From assembly GCA_021414165.1 (NCBI GenBank), contig JAIOPA010000103.1, positions 1 through 7,480 on the forward strand: DNA of 7,480 nucleotides. Reading direction: 5' to 3'. The DNA comes from Candidatus Eiseniibacteriota bacterium. Its GTDB lineage: Bacteria > Eisenbacteria > RBG-16-71-46. A program made the translations under genes and the position numbers. The notes beneath the pieces are model-generated. The model was not told the DNA's origin, searched no databases, and saw only the letters and a program-made list of their open reading frames with translations. How positions within the stretch are numbered: the stretch's first letter is position 1; each line of letters opens with the position of its first letter. Below, piece by piece: positions 5,821 to 7,480 of the stretch.

Positions 5821-6545
5821 TGCGTCACGCCCTGCTCTCCGACGTCCATGGCAATCTGCCTGCGCTCGAGGCCGTGCTCGCCGATGTGGCGAAGCGCGGT
5901 GTCGACGACATGGTGTGCCTGGGCGACTTCGTCGGTTACGGGGCGGATCCGAATGAGTGCATCGCGCAGCTCGAGGACCGGATCGAGTGGGGGCTGCTCG
6001 GCAATCACGATCAGGCGGTCGTCGACCCGAGCGTGCTGGCGGACTTCAATGATGACGCGGCCGCGGCCGCGCGTTGGACGCGCCGCCAGCTCACGCCGCG
6101 CAATCTGGCCTATCTCGGCGCGCGCCCGCTGTTCGCGCGCTGGCATGGTGCGCGGCTGGCGCACGCGTCGCCGTCCGACCCGGGCGCCTGGAACTACCTG
6201 ATCACGGCCGATGATGCCGAGCAGGAGTTCGAGTGGTTCGACGAGCCGGTCTGCTTCGTGGGCCATACCCACATGCCGATCGTGTTCCAGTGGTCGCAGG
6301 GCATCGAGGCCGTGTCACACGAGCACCAGTTCCAGGGCCGGCGTGACCGGCGCTACCTGATCGTGGTGCCCAGCGTGGGGCAGCCCCGCGATGGCGACCC
6401 GCGGGCCGGATATCTGGTGTGGGACGACGAATCTTGGACATTCGAGCAGGTCCGGCTCGAATACGATATCGAGCGCGCGGCACAGCGCATCCTCGACGCC
6501 GGGCTTCCGCCCTGGCTCGCGGAGCGGCTGCGACTGGGCAACTGA
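5820..6545 (+). CDS. Calcineurin-like metallophosphoesterase
   Basis: This 241-residue protein is a two-metal phosphoesterase of the calcineurin-like superfamily. The full metal-ligand set is visible: DVHGN (8-12), GD (35-36, inside VCLGDFVGYGADP), GNHD (61-64), AHAS (114-117) and GHTHMP (148-153). Near the C-terminus VVPSVGQPRDGDPRAGY resembles the NPGSVGQPRDG segment of YfcE-like and diadenosine-tetraphosphatase-like relatives, with Asn replaced by Val. It has no signal peptide, so it is likely cytoplasmic. The substrate cannot be read from sequence; phosphodiesters or nucleotide substrates are likely. Its ATG shares one base with the nusB stop and has no clear ribosome binding site, which suggests translational coupling to nusB. 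A role in dephosphorylating the pathway's phosphorylated pyrimidine intermediate is conceivable only from position; known enzymes for that step are HAD-type phosphatases. Confidence 0.9.
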   Translation: MRHALLSDVHGNLPALEAVLADVAKRGVDDMVCLGDFVGYGADPNECIAQLEDRIEWGLLGNHDQAVVDPSVLADFNDDAAAAARWTRRQLTPRNLAYLGARPLFARWHGARLAHASPSDPGAWNYLITADDAEQEFEWFDEPVCFVGHTHMPIVFQWSQGIEAVSHEHQFQGRRDRRYLIVVPSVGQPRDGDPRAGYLVWDDESWTFEQVRLEYDIERAAQRILDAGLPPWLAERLRLGN

Positions 6546-6572
6546 GAAGCAGGCTCATCCGAGGAGGAGTAC

Positions 6573-7349
6573 ATGGCGCGCGTCTCGACGCTCGACCACT
6601 GGGAGTCGTACTGGAAGGGCCACACGCAGGACATCGATGACACGTACTCGACCGGCGGCCGGCTGGTGCGCGAGGTCCTCGCGGACGGCAGCGTCGAGGG
6701 CAAGCTCGTCATGGAGATCGGCGCCGGCTCGGGCCGCGATCTGCTCGCGCTCGCCAAGCTCGGCGCGCACGGCATCGTGCTCGATTACTCGCCGGCCTCG
6801 CTCAAGCTGGTGAAGCAGCAGGCCGAGGCGCAGGGCATCCCGGTCATGTTCGTGCAGGCCGACGCCACGCGCATGCCGTTCCGCGATGGCGCCATCGACG
6901 TCTCGTTCCATCAGGGCCTGCTCGAGCACTTCCGCGACCCGATGCCGTTGCTCAAGGAGAACGCGCGCATCACGCGCTCCGGCGGCCGCGTGCTCGTCGA
7001 CGTGCCTCAGACCTACCATCTGTACACGGTCATGAAGAACCTGCTGATCCTCATGAACAAGTGGTTCGCAGGCTGGGAGACGCAGTTCACCGTGAGCCAG
7101 CTCGAGCGCCTCGTGCGCGAGTCCGGGCTCGAGGTGACGCGCAGCTACGGCGATTGGATGGTGCCCGGGCTGTGGTACCGCGTCGTGCGCGAGGTGTTGA
7201 AGCGCGGTCTCAAGATCAAGCTGCCGCTGCACCCGGCCGTCCCCGCGTTCTGGTCGCGCGGCTGGGACGGCCTGCGCGCATCGCTGCGCAACCAGCGTTG
7301 GGCGCTCAATACCTGCCACGTGATCGGGACGGTCGGACGACGCAAGTGA
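6573..7349 (+). CDS. Class I SAM-dependent methyltransferase
   Basis: The 258-residue product has a Rossmann-type methyltransferase core: motif I VMEIGAGSGRDLLALAKLG (46-64), an acidic residue at the end of strand 2 (VLDYSPASLKLVK, Asp71), QADATRMPF (96-103), DVSFHQGLLEHF (109-120) and the strand-5 region SGGRVLVDVPQTYH (136-149). The C-terminal third (about 150-258) is Trp- and Arg-rich with a hydrophobic stretch around 152-165 and may hold the substrate-binding cap. The substrate is not identifiable. The next gene is a glycosyltransferase overlapping it by four bases (GTGA), so a role in glycan or envelope-metabolite modification is a reasonable but weak inference. The start is well supported by GAGGAGGAG (6561-6569), 3 to 5 bases from the ATG. 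The 27-base gap from the phosphoesterase has no terminator. Confidence 0.9.
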   Translation: MARVSTLDHWESYWKGHTQDIDDTYSTGGRLVREVLADGSVEGKLVMEIGAGSGRDLLALAKLGAHGIVLDYSPASLKLVKQQAEAQGIPVMFVQADATRMPFRDGAIDVSFHQGLLEHFRDPMPLLKENARITRSGGRVLVDVPQTYHLYTVMKNLLILMNKWFAGWETQFTVSQLERLVRESGLEVTRSYGDWMVPGLWYRVVREVLKRGLKIKLPLHPAVPAFWSRGWDGLRASLRNQRWALNTCHVIGTVGRRK

Positions 7350-7480
7350 TCCGACACCTCCTCGCCATCAACTTCCGTGACCCCGCGCATCCCGAGGCGG
7401 GTGGGGCGGAGCTGCATCTGGAGCAGGTGCTGGTCGACGCCGTGCGCCGCGGTTGGCGCGTGACGTGGTTGGCCGCCGGC
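7346..7480 (+). CDS. GT4-type glycosyltransferase, N-terminal 45 residues (runs off the window)
   Basis: GTG 7346 overlaps the methyltransferase stop as GTGA and opens a frame that runs to the window edge. The 45 residues include LLAINFRDPAHPEAGGAELHL and then an amphipathic helix ending in RGWRVTWLAAG. The pattern N-(F/W)-RD-x-x-HPEAGGAE is typical of the first beta strand and glycine-rich loop of GT-B fold, family 4 glycosyltransferases, which transfer sugars from nucleotide-sugar donors to glycans or lipids. Donor and acceptor cannot be told from this fragment. The overlap suggests a transcription unit continuing downstream. Confidence 0.75.
   Translation, partial: MIRHLLAINFRDPAHPEAGGAELHLEQVLVDAVRRGWRVTWLAAG

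Noticed and set aside
6555..7319. Minus-strand open frame of 254 codons opposite the methyltransferase
   Set aside because: Shadow frame of a clearly conserved SAM methyltransferase in GC-rich sequence; no independent domain or ribosome binding site.

Overview
This window is GC-rich on its coding strand and every gene reads left to right. It looks like a chromosomal segment of a high-GC bacterium. The first gene ends in an FlgD-Ig-like, PNPFN-type C-terminal domain and carries dockerin-like and cohesin-like modules. That architecture is common in uncultured lineages of the FCB group; a Candidatus Eisenbacteria-like organism is my best guess. The placement is inferred from domain style and base composition, not from a marker gene.

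Region 1 (1-1677): the 3' end of a large secreted or cell-surface modular protein, closed by a strong intrinsic terminator. Region 2 (1678-2036): a control region with a plausible sigma70-type promoter, a complete FMN riboswitch (RFN element) and two GC-rich hairpins between the aptamer and the first start codon. Region 3 (2037-5820): a riboflavin biosynthesis operon in the order ribD-ribE-ribBA-ribH followed by nusB, with 1- to 4-base overlaps from ribE onward. It holds all four enzyme genes needed to convert GTP and ribulose 5-phosphate to riboflavin apart from the intermediate phosphatase step. Region 4 (5820-7480): a calcineurin-like metallophosphoesterase overlapping nusB by one base, a class I SAM methyltransferase with its own strong ribosome binding site, and the start of a GT4-type glycosyltransferase.

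The most striking point is that ribD is broken as sequenced. About 100 bases are missing near 2314-2324. The loss removes the third zinc-binding cysteine of the deaminase and puts the reductase half in another frame. All other riboflavin genes are full length, and two of them (ribE, ribH) have substitutions at normally well-conserved positions. The missing ribD segment could be a real mutation or an assembly collapse across a short CGCCGCCG repeat; reads would decide. I saw no mobile element, CRISPR array, tRNA, rRNA or clearly new defence-type system.
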